Assembly: GCA_020634975.1 (NCBI GenBank) | Contig: JACKAQ010000001.1 | Location: 1,426,001 to 1,490,000 of the forward strand | Length of the DNA stretch: 64,000 bases | Direction of reading: 5' to 3' | Origin: JACKAQ01 sp020634975 [NCBI: Calditrichia bacterium] | Lineage (GTDB): Bacteria; Calditrichota; Calditrichia; RBG-13-44-9 | Shown: piece after piece, positions 43,417-53,600 of the stretch | How positions within the stretch are numbered: position 1 is the first letter of the stretch | Layout: the number at the start of each line of letters is the position of its first letter | Program-made: the position numbers and the translations under genes | The notes under the pieces: generated by a model | Seen by the model: the letters and a program-made list of their open reading frames with translations, nothing else | What the model was told of the DNA's origin: nothing | The model's database searches: none

Positions 43417-43456
43417 CAAAAAAACGTGCCCTGAGACAACTTTAGGCACGTTTTTT
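43417..43456. terminator. Bidirectional terminator between permease array and acyl-CoA dehydrogenase
   Basis: ACGTGCC and GGCACGT pair across a 14-nt loop, with A7 on the left and T6 on the right. It lies 36 bp after the acyl-CoA dehydrogenase stop on the minus strand and also serves the plus-strand array. Confidence 0.85.
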
Positions 43457-43491
43457 GTAAATCGCCAAATTTCATTGAATTTTGCTGACTT

Positions 43492-44646
43492 CTATTTAAA
43501 GAGCAGATATTTAGAGATCGTATCCAGTTGCATGTTGGATGTTCCCTCATAAATTTGCCCGATTTTGGCATCCCGATAAAATTTTTCCACCGGATACTCT
43601 TTGGTGAAGCCGTAACCGCCAAAAACCTCGATCATTCGCGAAGTCACTTTTTCTGCATTCACCGAAGTGAACAGTTTGGTCATCGCGGCTTCCACCACAA
43701 AATCTTGTCCAGCATCCTTCATCCGTGCGGTATCGTACACCATCCGGCGGGCAGCTTCGGTAAGCGTGGCACATTCGGCAATCTGGAACGCAACACCCTG
43801 AAATTTGCCAATCACTTTGCCAAACTGGGTGCGCTCTCGGGCATATTGCATGCCGGCATTCAACGAGCCTTGCATCACGCCGAGCATTTGCGCGCCGATG
43901 CCAATTCTGCCCTCGTTGAGTGTTTCGATCGCAGATTTGTAGCCTTTGCCAACTTCGCCAATCACATTTTCTTTGGGAACAATACAATTTTCCATGATCA
44001 GTTCGCAGGTGCTGCTGGCGCGAATACCCAGTTTATCTTCTTTTTTCCCGACGCGGAATCCCTCAAATCCGCGTTCGACCATAAACGCGGTGATGCCTTT
44101 GTACCCGGCTTCGGGATTCGCGTTGGCGAATACGATAAACAAATCCGCCTCTGCCGCATTGGTGATCCACATTTTATTGCCGTTCAACACAAAGTGGCTG
44201 CCCATATCTTCAGCACGGGTTTTCAGCGCAAACGCATCGCTGCCGGAGCTGGCTTCGGACAATGCATACGCACCGATTTTTTCCTGCGCCAACTGTGGCA
44301 AATATTTCTTTTTGAGCGCCTCACTGCCCCATTTTTGAATGCAGTTGTTGACCAGCGTATTTTGCACATCCACAAAAATAGCGGCAGATGCATCAACTTT
44401 GGACAACTCTTCGATCGCCAAAATGGACATGAAAAAGTTGCCTCCGGTTCCGCCGTATTCTTCGGGAATATCGATGCCCAGCAGCCCTAATTCAAAAAAT
44501 TGATCCAGCAATTCCCGGCGAAACTGCCCTTTCTGATCCATTTCCTGAACATGCGGTTTTATTTGTTCTTCTGCAAATTCGCGGATCGCGTCGCGAAACA
44601 TGCTTTCTTCTTCTGTGAGTTGAGTAATAGAATGAATTGCGTTCAT
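43492..44646 (-). CDS. Acyl-CoA dehydrogenase
   Basis: A 384-residue flavoenzyme for the first oxidation of acyl-CoA in beta-oxidation, passing electrons to ETF. Family signatures are AYALSEASSGSDAFALKTRA (the FAD-binding A-L-(S/T)-E-x-x-x-G-S-D motif) and the C-terminal FGGYGFTKEYPVEKFYRDAK. The catalytic base is the Glu in QIYEGTSN (Glu367). The layout and length match short-chain/butyryl-type enzymes, though chain length cannot be read safely. The ATG at 44646 has AAAGGAGA just upstream. It stands alone, without ETF or thiolase neighbours. Confidence 0.93.
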   Translation of the reverse strand: MNAIHSITQLTEEESMFRDAIREFAEEQIKPHVQEMDQKGQFRRELLDQFFELGLLGIDIPEEYGGTGGNFFMSILAIEELSKVDASAAIFVDVQNTLVNNCIQKWGSEALKKKYLPQLAQEKIGAYALSEASSGSDAFALKTRAEDMGSHFVLNGNKMWITNAAEADLFIVFANANPEAGYKGITAFMVERGFEGFRVGKKEDKLGIRASSTCELIMENCIVPKENVIGEVGKGYKSAIETLNEGRIGIGAQMLGVMQGSLNAGMQYARERTQFGKVIGKFQGVAFQIAECATLTEAARRMVYDTARMKDAGQDFVVEAAMTKLFTSVNAEKVTSRMIEVFGGYGFTKEYPVEKFYRDAKIGQIYEGTSNMQLDTISKYLLFK

Positions 44647-44824
44647 GGACTCTCCTTTGTATTTTTCAGATCGTAACGGATGTTTATTCGATTGTAAGCC
44701 GAGACAGTAAATATGCAAACAGAATATACGGCGAAATTTTGCGCCAGTGTATCATCCGATTGAAAAATATAACCAGAAATTCCGCCGAAAAACACGGCGA
44801 AAGAAATTTAAGGAATGCACTACG

Positions 44825-45694
44825 ATGAGCCAAAGCCCGACTCCGGAACAAATTCTTGCCGTTCTGCAAACAGCCCAGCAGGCTGCCATGAAGCAAGATT
44901 ATGCCAACGCACTGACAAAATATCGTTGGGTCGAACAAAATATTCTGGATGACGAAGACAACTTGCCGCTGCTGCGCATCGAAATCGCGTGGGCGTATTA
45001 TCACATGCAGCAATACCCGCACACCATCGCCTATCTGGAAAAAGCAATGGAAAGCCCTGTGCTCAATCCGCATCAGGTTTTCGATGCGCTGCGGCTGATC
45101 GGCGTTAGTTACAGCATGCTCCGCAACCCAGGAAAGGCAATTGCCAATCTGGAAGATGCAACTCTGCAACCAATTCCCGATTACGATAAACGCTATGCCT
45201 ATTTTGAGATCGGCAAAATTTATTTCGCTGCGAACGATACAAAAAAAGCGCGTCCGCCGTTGGAAAAAGTGCTGCCGCTGTTTAAAGATGACGATCAGGA
45301 ATATCGCCAGACCACCCGTTATTACCTCGGGATGATTCATTTTTTCGAAAAAAACATGACCGCTGCCGAATCGTATTTTCTTGATTTTATCAAACAGGCG
45401 ACAACGGAAAAAACCAAAGCGCCCGGCTTATTCGGCATGGCACATCTGATGTACGAACGTAAGGAATACGAAAAGTTGCAGACAACCTGCCAAAAAGTAA
45501 TGGAACTGGACCCGGATTTTTTTGATAAGGAAACCATCGGATTCTTTTTGTGCATCAGCTATTTGGGGCAACGCAAATGGACGGAAAGCCGCCAGGTTTT
45601 CGATCAATTAAAATCTGCCTACCCGGACGGAAAATATGCCGTTGAATATCCGGCAATCGAAAAAAAGCTCACCAAAAAATCCAATAAAGCCTGA
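44825..45694 (+). CDS. TPR-repeat protein
   Basis: A 289-residue all-helical protein of tandem tetratricopeptide-like repeats: MKQDYANALTKYRWVEQN, IEIAWAYYHMQQYPHTIAYL, YFEIGKIYFAANDTKKARPP, GMAHLMYERKEYEKLQT. No signal peptide or membrane segment, so probably a cytoplasmic adaptor. The ATG at 44825 is 10 nt from AAGGA. Divergent from the acyl-CoA dehydrogenase, no operon partner. Confidence 0.8.
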   Translation: MSQSPTPEQILAVLQTAQQAAMKQDYANALTKYRWVEQNILDDEDNLPLLRIEIAWAYYHMQQYPHTIAYLEKAMESPVLNPHQVFDALRLIGVSYSMLRNPGKAIANLEDATLQPIPDYDKRYAYFEIGKIYFAANDTKKARPPLEKVLPLFKDDDQEYRQTTRYYLGMIHFFEKNMTAAESYFLDFIKQATTEKTKAPGLFGMAHLMYERKEYEKLQTTCQKVMELDPDFFDKETIGFFLCISYLGQRKWTESRQVFDQLKSAYPDGKYAVEYPAIEKKLTKKSNKA

Positions 45695-45735
45695 TCAGAT
45701 TTGGATATTTTTTCAGATTTGATTATTTTTTCGCG

Positions 45736-45767
45736 TCCTGCAATCTCAGCCAAAGGCTTTTGCAGGA
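45736..45767. terminator. Imperfect hairpin downstream of the TPR gene
   Basis: TCCTGCAA (45736-45743) pairs with TTGCAGGA (45760-45767), and inside it AGCC pairs with GGCT around AAA. There is no T tail, so termination would be Rho-aided at best, or it is a REP-type hairpin. Confidence 0.4.
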
Positions 45768-45892
45768 ACAACTTTCATCATCAACAGGTGTTTTTTCGAC
45801 GCCTTCCCACACGCATAAATATGCGGAACTGATTAGTACCGGAATCGTAACACGGTTTTCGATATTTGACATTTAACGGAATTTTTGACAGT

Positions 45893-46090
45893 ATGATTGC
45901 CAAAATCCAGAGCAGCATGGACGGTTACAAAAAATTCGAATTGCTAAGTGATTCGGATATAATTCCGATGATATATTTGGTGAACGTTTATCATTTTCCG
46001 TATTCCCGGGAAGGAAAAACATTCACAACCGTGCTAAACCAATTGTTTACGGGGTTTATTCACCAGCAAACTGTGCAGGCGATTGAATGA
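45893..46090 (+). CDS. Small hypothetical protein translationally coupled to the HD-GYP regulator
   Basis: A 65-residue protein starting MIAKIQSSMDGYKKFELLSD and ending FTGFIHQQTVQAIE. It is mostly helical in appearance, with no membrane segment or known motif that I recognise. Its stop overlaps the ATG of the response regulator (ATGA at 46087-46090), which argues that it is translated and works with it. The ribosome site is poor. An upstream TTG at 45866 is an alternative start. It could be a truncated or very small regulator; function unknown. Confidence 0.5.
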   Translation: MIAKIQSSMDGYKKFELLSDSDIIPMIYLVNVYHFPYSREGKTFTTVLNQLFTGFIHQQTVQAIE

Positions 46091-47580
46091 ATATGACGAA
46101 TTTCAAAGCATTAATTCTGGATGATGAATATCAACTGGGCGAAATTCTTGTCAAGACTTTAAAAGAAGAAAATATATCTGCGATTGCCGTTACAAACGTT
46201 GATTCAGCAATTGCAAAACTTCGCGAAGACAAGTTTGATATTGTCATTTCGGATATATATCTCCCTCAAAAAAATGGGCGCGATTTATTTGAATACGCGC
46301 TGAACCATTTTCCGGAACTGCCATTTATTTTCATGACCGGCAATCCCGATCTGAATACCGCAGTAGATTTCCTCAAAAAAGGCGCGTACGATTATCTGAG
46401 CAAACCGTTCATGGTTTCGGATCTCATCAAAAAAGTGCATCATGTCATCCAGCAAAGCCAGGAGCGCAAAGCAGAAAAACATCTGGTAAACGATCTGAAA
46501 GAAATGCTCCAACACCGTGCGGAAGATTTCCGGATTTATCAGGATATTTTCAACAGCAAAGAGGACGGTTTGCTGATTATGGATATCGACGGGCTGATTG
46601 TTCGCGTAAATCCGGGCTTTTGCAGCATGAGCGGGTTCAGCAAAAATGAGCTGCAAAATGCGCCATTTACCAAACTGGGCGAAATTTTTCCGGGAATCAA
46701 TTTCCGGCAGATACTTTCGACCATCGATGATCGCGGGCATTGGAAACAGGAGATTTCCACCCATCGATTAAATGGCACGCGCTGGATTGCCAACATCAAC
46801 TTTTTCCCCGTTCGCAACGAAAACCGCGATGTGTTCGCTTACTCCGCAATTGTAACGGATGTCACTGGATTGCGCAGCATGGAAAATGCGCTGATTGGCG
46901 CGCAGGAAGCCATCATTTTCGGGCTGGCACGCTTGGCAGAACAACGCGATCAGGAAACCGGATACCATTTGGAACGCATTCGCAGCTATTGCCGGGCGCT
47001 CGCGCTGGAGATGAAAAATCATCCCAGATATCTGCCGTATATCACCAACAGTTTTATTGACACGCTGGATCGCACCGCGCCGCTGCACGACATCGGCAAA
47101 GTGGGCATCCCGGATCACATTTTGTTAAAAGGCGATAAACTAACCGAAGATGAATACGAATTGATGAAGCAGCACACCGTTGTCGGTTTCCAAACCCTCA
47201 GCTCCATTCGCAAACAATTTGGCGAAATGGATTTTTTGAACATGGGCATCGATGTTACCTATTGTCACCATGAGCGGTTTGACGGCACCGGATATCCGCG
47301 CGGATTGTGCGGCGACGAAATTCCGCTATCTGCTCAGGTGGTTGCCCTCGCCGATATGTACGATGCGCTTACTTCCGAGCGGGTTTACAAAGAAGCCTAT
47401 CCGCACGATGTGACGGTTCAAATCATCCGCGACGAAAGCGGCAAACATTTTGATCCGGATATCATCCAGGTTTTCGAATGTGTTGCGGATCGTTTTGAGC
47501 AAATTTTGCAACAATTTTGGAAGGACGGATATGCGGAAAAAACACCTATTTTTGATGCTGAAAAGGTGCTAAAAAATTAG
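46087..47580 (+). CDS. Response regulator REC-PAS-HD-GYP (cyclic di-GMP phosphodiesterase type)
   Basis: 497 residues in three parts. The receiver domain (1-125) has the acidic pair D12/D13, the phospho-acceptor D56 (ISDIYLP) and the Lys of LSKPF (about 108). A PAS domain (about 150-265) includes DGLLIMDIDGLIVRVNPGF. The HD-GYP domain (about 275-475) carries LHDIGKVGIPD (about 331), HTVVGFQ, and HHERFDGTGYPRGL (about 393). HD-GYP enzymes hydrolyse cyclic di-GMP, and all metal-ligand motifs look intact. No sensor kinase is adjacent; the nearest kinase is the hybrid one at 55-57 kb. Cytoplasmic. Confidence 0.93.
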   Translation: MNMTNFKALILDDEYQLGEILVKTLKEENISAIAVTNVDSAIAKLREDKFDIVISDIYLPQKNGRDLFEYALNHFPELPFIFMTGNPDLNTAVDFLKKGAYDYLSKPFMVSDLIKKVHHVIQQSQERKAEKHLVNDLKEMLQHRAEDFRIYQDIFNSKEDGLLIMDIDGLIVRVNPGFCSMSGFSKNELQNAPFTKLGEIFPGINFRQILSTIDDRGHWKQEISTHRLNGTRWIANINFFPVRNENRDVFAYSAIVTDVTGLRSMENALIGAQEAIIFGLARLAEQRDQETGYHLERIRSYCRALALEMKNHPRYLPYITNSFIDTLDRTAPLHDIGKVGIPDHILLKGDKLTEDEYELMKQHTVVGFQTLSSIRKQFGEMDFLNMGIDVTYCHHERFDGTGYPRGLCGDEIPLSAQVVALADMYDALTSERVYKEAYPHDVTVQIIRDESGKHFDPDIIQVFECVADRFEQILQQFWKDGYAEKTPIFDAEKVLKN

Positions 47581-47664
47581 GTTTATTGTGCGGGTTTTCA
47601 GCGATACGAATGGTTTTTCAGAAATCTGGCGGGTCAAATCTTCTGGGTAAAACAGACGGATGGG

Positions 47665-48618
47665 TTACAGTCCTCCGGTAACGCCAATTCGGTTTTGCGC
47701 TCCCAGTTCGCCATAATTTGCGAAAGCGTAATCCAGCCGGAAGCGTTTGTAAGCGATACCCAACCCGGCGGAAATGCCGCTAAAACTGCGGGTTCCCAAA
47801 CTTTTGATGCTTTGATTCACACCGTTATCGTAACCGATCCGAAACTTTACCGCGTCACTCACATCAAATTCCCCACCAACGCTAAAGCGTTTTAAAATAT
47901 CGAGGTTATCGCCGGTTTGTTGGCTGATATCGTTTAACGATGCCATAAACATCAGCGGCAAGTGCGCCAATTTTTTGGCAAATCCGAGACGCACCATGAG
48001 CGGTAACTTGTCTTCAGTTTCGGTGTAATTATCCAGCATAAATCCAATATTTGAAACTGAAACGCCAACCTGAAAATCCGAAATGTAGGACGGACGAAAA
48101 ATAATCCCGCCATCCAGCGCGATGCCGGAGGCGTTGTATTCTTCCAGCGAGGAATAAATAAATTTGGCGCTGACGCCGTAATCAAATCCCGGTCCCAATT
48201 GGTTGGAAATGGTAGCAGAAAGCGCAAATTCCGAAGCGCCAAAACTGCGTCCGGTTTCCTCACCGAACAAGTCGGTTTCTTCAAAATCGCCGTAATCGAA
48301 ATAAATCAAGCCAAAACCGATTGTGCCAAGCTGCCCTTTTTGGAACGCGTAGCCCAACTGCCCCGCCTGAAAATCCAGCAAATGATCGGTAAAATTGATA
48401 GTCCACTGCGGTTCGGTAACGGTTGAAAGCACTGCCGGATTGTATGCTGCCGCGTTCACATCACCCTGAACAGCCACCAGGTTGTTGGCCATTGCCGCGC
48501 CGCGAGCGCTGTATTGGCTGCGCAAAAATTCAAATACCGTTGTGCCAACCGATTGCGAAAAAACGGGCTGTGCAGCAAGTGCAGTAAAACAAATTAACGC
48601 TAAAATTCTATTTTTCAT
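47665..48618 (-). CDS. PorV/PorQ-family outer-membrane protein
   Basis: A 317-residue protein with a signal peptide (MKNRILALICFTALAAQPVFSQ). It then has TTVFEFLRSQYSARGAAMAN and DVNAAAYNPA, the opening typical of PorQ/PorV proteins (FadL-like beta barrels of the type IX secretion world), and continues with alternating beta strands such as TIGFGLIYFDYGDF and KFRIGYDNG to the end. In T9SS bacteria PorV shuttles sorted cargo; in many FCB phyla relatives occur without a full T9SS. The ATG at 48618 has AGAGG upstream. Its presence fits with the two proteins here that carry sorting domains. Confidence 0.8.
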   Translation of the reverse strand: MKNRILALICFTALAAQPVFSQSVGTTVFEFLRSQYSARGAAMANNLVAVQGDVNAAAYNPAVLSTVTEPQWTINFTDHLLDFQAGQLGYAFQKGQLGTIGFGLIYFDYGDFEETDLFGEETGRSFGASEFALSATISNQLGPGFDYGVSAKFIYSSLEEYNASGIALDGGIIFRPSYISDFQVGVSVSNIGFMLDNYTETEDKLPLMVRLGFAKKLAHLPLMFMASLNDISQQTGDNLDILKRFSVGGEFDVSDAVKFRIGYDNGVNQSIKSLGTRSFSGISAGLGIAYKRFRLDYAFANYGELGAQNRIGVTGGL

Positions 48619-48735
48619 TAATGGCCTCTTGAACGAAAACACGGCAATTTTTTGGCGATTTTTTTAAGATACAAATAAACGCTTTTTCCGGCGAATTGTC
48701 AACCGGTACCGGATTTAGTCATCCGTTTTTTTCAA

Positions 48736-50346
48736 CTAAATTGAATTTTCATGGTCTGTTTTGAACTGTTGCAGCCCGGCAAAGATCCCTTCGGCAATTT
48801 TCTGCTGGTGGGAATTGGTTTTGAGGATTTTGGCATCGTAACGATTCGTGATAAATCCAGTTTCAACCAAAACGCAGGGCATCGATGCACCGACCATCAC
48901 CCAAAATCCGGCTTGCTTAACGCCACGATCTTTCATGTTCAGCGATTGCATGCGTTTGCCGATTTGCGTTTGCACGTTGCTGGCCAAATGCTCGCTCTGT
49001 TTCATAAAAGCAGTTTGGGCAAGTCCGGCCAAAATGGCGTTGATGCCTTTGTAATGCGCCTGATTTTCTGACGATTCGAACCGGATTACCGCATTTTCCC
49101 GCTCTGCTACGGCGCTGGCCTGGGCACCTTTGGTCGCACCCAACAAATAGGTTTCGAAGCCGGCGGGGCTGCTGCTTTTGTTGGCGTTGGCGTGGATGCT
49201 GATAAACAATTTAGCCTGATTTTCATTGGCGATCTGGGTGCGTTGCCGCAATTCTACAAATGTGTCGTCTTTGCGAGTGTAAATTACTTTTACGCCGGGC
49301 ATCCGCCGTTCGATGAGTTCACCGAGTTTCAGCCCGATGGAGAGCACCACATCTTTTTCTTGCAGTCCGCCGACACCAATTGCACCGGGATCTTTTCCGC
49401 CGTGACCGGGATCGATCACTACCGTATCGATCAGCCAGCGCTGGCGTTCTGTTTCCAGTTGTTTGCGGATGTCATCTTCTTTTTCTGGGGTTTGGCGATT
49501 GTTTTCAACCCGTGCTTCTTCGGCTTTTTCAGGCTGTTTTTCGGCAGTTTCGGATTCGGCAAGCTGCTCGCGGTAACGCAAAATGGCCACCACTTCTCCG
49601 GTATTTTCATCCTGATATACTTCGCGGGAAATGGGATCGGTGCGCAACCGGAAAGCGACAGACAACAGCGTTGCGAACTGGAACGCCTTCATCTCCCGCA
49701 CCGGACCTTCGTCCAGATTGCGTGCCAGCGAATTGATGTCTGCTGTCGCGCCGTACAAATCGACATGCAACCAGTTGTTGCGTTTGTCGATGCTCATTTC
49801 GCCCTTCTGGAATTTCTTGGCGGTACGAATACGAATGACAACGCCATTTTCCCGGGCATCCACATCTACCCCCGCAACATTAAAACGGGGGTCGCCAAAC
49901 TGCAGTATTTGCTGTTTTTCATCGTAATTCAAATTAATATTCGCGTACTGGTTCACTAAAGGCACCCAATAGGACAGCGGCAGAAAAATATCATTCCGTT
50001 CGATCGTGCAGGAAACGGGCATCTGCAATGTGCGGTCGTCGATGATCACAAACGGGTTGTTGGCTGTGATGACCACTTTATTTTGGGGCAGATACAGCAC
50101 CAGTTTTTTGCGCTCATCGTTAAAATACGTGTTGTATTTCAGCGATTCGGCAAGCCTTCGGGCATCCACAAATGCAACGTCCTGCTGCCAGCGAATGGGC
50201 AATTCCAGGCTTTGTCTGCTGTTGGGGGGGAAAAGGGTCAGGTAATCGGGAAACAATCCCGGAAACGCTCTGGCGATTGCTTTTTTGGCATCCATCAACA
50301 GGAAAGCGATGCCGGGGATAACTTTTAGGAACTCGCGTCTTTGCAT
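48736..50346 (-). CDS. N-acetylmuramoyl-L-alanine amidase
   Basis: A 536-residue cell-wall hydrolase that cleaves the bond between MurNAc and the stem peptide. MQRREFLKVIPG looks like a twin-arginine leader. Residues about 45-150 resemble a copper-amine-oxidase N-terminal-type domain (VDARRLAESLKYN, NDIFLPLSYWV), followed by an AMIN-like segment (about 165-265). A Glu/Gln-rich linker (about 265-300) follows, then the Amidase_3 domain: IDPGHGGKDPGAIG (zinc His, about 312), ISIHANA (second His) and LVETGFITN (catalytic Glu). The ordering matches AmiC-type enzymes. No neighbour in cell division is visible. Confidence 0.92.
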   Translation of the reverse strand: MQRREFLKVIPGIAFLLMDAKKAIARAFPGLFPDYLTLFPPNSRQSLELPIRWQQDVAFVDARRLAESLKYNTYFNDERKKLVLYLPQNKVVITANNPFVIIDDRTLQMPVSCTIERNDIFLPLSYWVPLVNQYANINLNYDEKQQILQFGDPRFNVAGVDVDARENGVVIRIRTAKKFQKGEMSIDKRNNWLHVDLYGATADINSLARNLDEGPVREMKAFQFATLLSVAFRLRTDPISREVYQDENTGEVVAILRYREQLAESETAEKQPEKAEEARVENNRQTPEKEDDIRKQLETERQRWLIDTVVIDPGHGGKDPGAIGVGGLQEKDVVLSIGLKLGELIERRMPGVKVIYTRKDDTFVELRQRTQIANENQAKLFISIHANANKSSSPAGFETYLLGATKGAQASAVAERENAVIRFESSENQAHYKGINAILAGLAQTAFMKQSEHLASNVQTQIGKRMQSLNMKDRGVKQAGFWVMVGASMPCVLVETGFITNRYDAKILKTNSHQQKIAEGIFAGLQQFKTDHENSI

Positions 50347-50630
50347 GTCCGCAGATCAATTTATGGATACGAAATTCTTTATCGCTGAGAAGATAACATA
50401 ACACCCGGCGCAATTCAAGCGTTAAATCACACATCTCTAAATCATTGCGAAAATTAGGATTATGTGCTCAAAACCGGACAGTTTTTGTATCGAAAGCCCT
50501 CACAAACTTATCAACCCGTGAATTGAATAACGGGAATTTTTTGGTGGACAAAACTTCCGGCAAATCTTACATTAAAGCGACTAATCATGATATTGCAATA
50601 TTTTTATCCTATTTTTCACATGAGGGTTTT

Positions 50631-53600
50631 ATGAATACCTGTCCGCATTTTCTGAAAACAGGATCAATTTTATTCATTTTATACATACAAATATGTCTCC
50701 CGCAGGGCATTGCCCAAACGCGTTTTACATGGGCTGCGCAAACCGGCAACTGGCAAACCGCCGCCAACTGGACGCCAACCGGCGTTCCCGGTGCGAACGA
50801 TACGGCAGTTGTCAATAGCGGCATTGTTACGGCAACGGCACCGGTCAGCGTTAGCGGGCTGGAATTGGGCGATGCGGAAATCAACGGCGCTAAATTGACA
50901 ATTTTATCGATTTTCAGATGGAATAATGGCCGGCTGAGCGGCAGCGGAAGTGCAGATTCGACCATTTTGGGCAACGATGCCGAGATGATTATCGACGGTA
51001 CCAGCCAGCGGGAACTGGTTGCACGAACGCTGATGTTGCGCGGAGATTCCCGCTTCAGCAGCAACGGGGATATCCGGCTGGGCAACGGCGCAATTCTCGT
51101 AAACAACACGAACAGGTTATTTGAGTGGTATGGCGATGGCGACATTGGCACACTGGACGGCAGCGGAAAATTGATCAATTTGGGCACGATCGAAAGGGAC
51201 AATAATTCCTCGACCAATTTGATTAACGTATTATTTGAACATCGCGGCACACTGATCAACAACAGTGGCGAACTGCGCCTCATGGCCGGCAGCGACCAAC
51301 GGAATGCAACACTGCAAATCGCAGAAAATACGGTGCTGCGAATAAGCAACGCCGGGCATCTATTGAACGATGTCAGCGTTTCCGGCGGCGGTGAATTACG
51401 GGTTCAGGATGCCGAAATCGAACTTACCGGCAACGGTTTGCGGATCGAAAATGACGCAACACTGCGCATCGCAACTTCCGGCAGCCGCATTTCCGGCAAC
51501 GGCACGCTGGAAAATTTCGGCAGCATCGAGTGGTTGCGCGGCACCATTTCCGGCGATGGCGAATTTGTAAATCATTCGCAAATCCGCTTTTCCGGCGAAA
51601 GCGCCACAAATCTGGAATTCCGGACACTTTCGAATAACGGCAGCATCGAATGGTTGGACAACACCGATCTCCGAATTAGCGATAACGCTAAAATAATCAA
51701 CAACTTATCCGGCACGATCGAGATTGTGAAAAGTGCCAATATTTTCTTTCGAGAGCCGGATGGCGGCAGCATCGTCAACAACGGATTGCTGATAAAATCC
51801 GGCTCATCCGCAACGGACGAATCGCTGATTGACGCGGCATTTGAAAATAGCGGCGAGCTGCAAATTTCCGGCGGAAGGCTGCGGTTGAACCGCGATGGCG
51901 ATTATCTCTCCGGAAATCTGGCGATTGCCGAAACCGGCATTCTGGAAATTTCCGGCGGCAACCATATTTTCAGCGAGACACTTTCTGCGATGCTGGTCGG
52001 CGAGCTGCAACTCAGCGGCGGCAGCATTTTCACCGAAAGCGCCATTTCCGGCAACGGCAAACTGACCATTGACAGCGGGACATTCACCTTTTTGCGAAGC
52101 TTTTCATTAGATCAACTCATTTTGAATAACGGCATCCTCAACGGCAGCGGCAATTTGCGGGTTGACGGGTTGATGCGCTGGCGACGCGGCACATTGCAAC
52201 ACATCAGCGTGACCGCCAATGGCGATTTAGAAATGAGCGGCGGCACATCGGACATAAAATTTATCGACGCCGGCACCCTGACAAATGCGGGTGAAGCGAT
52301 GTGGAGCGGTGAAGGCGATATCCGTATCGCCAATGGTGGTGTGCTGTTCAATCAAGATGGCGGTTCGTTGCTGTTTTCCGCAACCGGCGATATCCTCAAA
52401 TTTTTCGGAAATCCGGTTGGCGGATTGGTGCACAATGACGGGCTGTTGCGTCAAACCGGTGTTGTTACTGATGTGCTGGTAGAAATTGCGTTGGAAAACA
52501 ACGGCACGCTGGCAATCGAATCCGGCACGATGAATGTGGCAGACGGCAGCAGCGGCACAACGGCTGAAATTTCCGTTGCGCAGGGCAGTTCGCTCACGTT
52601 TTCCGGCGGGCTGCATGAATGGGAAAATATGCAATTGAGCGGTGCCGGAACGATAATATTGAACCGCGCTGACGTGCTGTCGACCGGCGCAAACGGGCTG
52701 GTTTTGAACGCACCGCTGCGGCTGGATATCCGGAATTCGGAAAGCAAGCTTCGCGGAAACAGCCCTATTTTTAACAAAGGAATCATCAATTGGGAACGCG
52801 GCGAAATCAGCGGCAGCGGCACAATTGACAATTTGGGCGAGCTCAATTTTACCGGCGATGGGTTTCGGACAATCAACAGTAAAAACATTCGTAATTTTAA
52901 TATAATCAACTGGTTCGACGGCGGGAAAATACGCATGCAAAATGGCGCAACCATTTATAATTTGCCCGGCGGAACGCTGAATTTGCACCCGACAACCGCG
53001 CTGACGAAAGGGCTTTCCGATGGCGGCAAAGTGCTCAACACCGGGCTGCTGCGCAAATTGCCCGGACCGCACATTGCGGTGCGCGCAGACGTGGAAAATA
53101 GCGGTAGCATCGATATTTCCGATACGCTTATTTTCGAGCAATCCCTCACCAACCACCCAAACGGCAACATTCGCGGGAACGGATTTCTGGATGTTTCGGC
53201 GGCAAATTTTGTAAATAACGGAACGCTGGCGCCGGGAAATTCCCCGGGAATTTTGTCGGTGATTGGCAATTATCCCCTTTCCGATGCGGCGGACGTTGCC
53301 ATCGAACTCGGCGGAAAAACGCCCGGCAGCGAACACGATCAGTTGCGGATCAGCGGCGCAGCACATCTCACCGGCAGCAGATTGCAGCTATCGCTGCTCA
53401 ACGGTTTTGTTCCCGCCAACGGCGATACGCTGGAAATTTTGCAAACAGCCGCCCGAAACGGCACGTTCAGCACATTCAGCGGCATCGATACGGCATATTA
53501 TGATGTGCAGTATTTGCCGGATGCGGTGCGATTGGTGAATTTCAGCTTCCCGGTAAACACGCAACCGGTCGCCCAAAATGACGCATTCGATACCAGCGAA

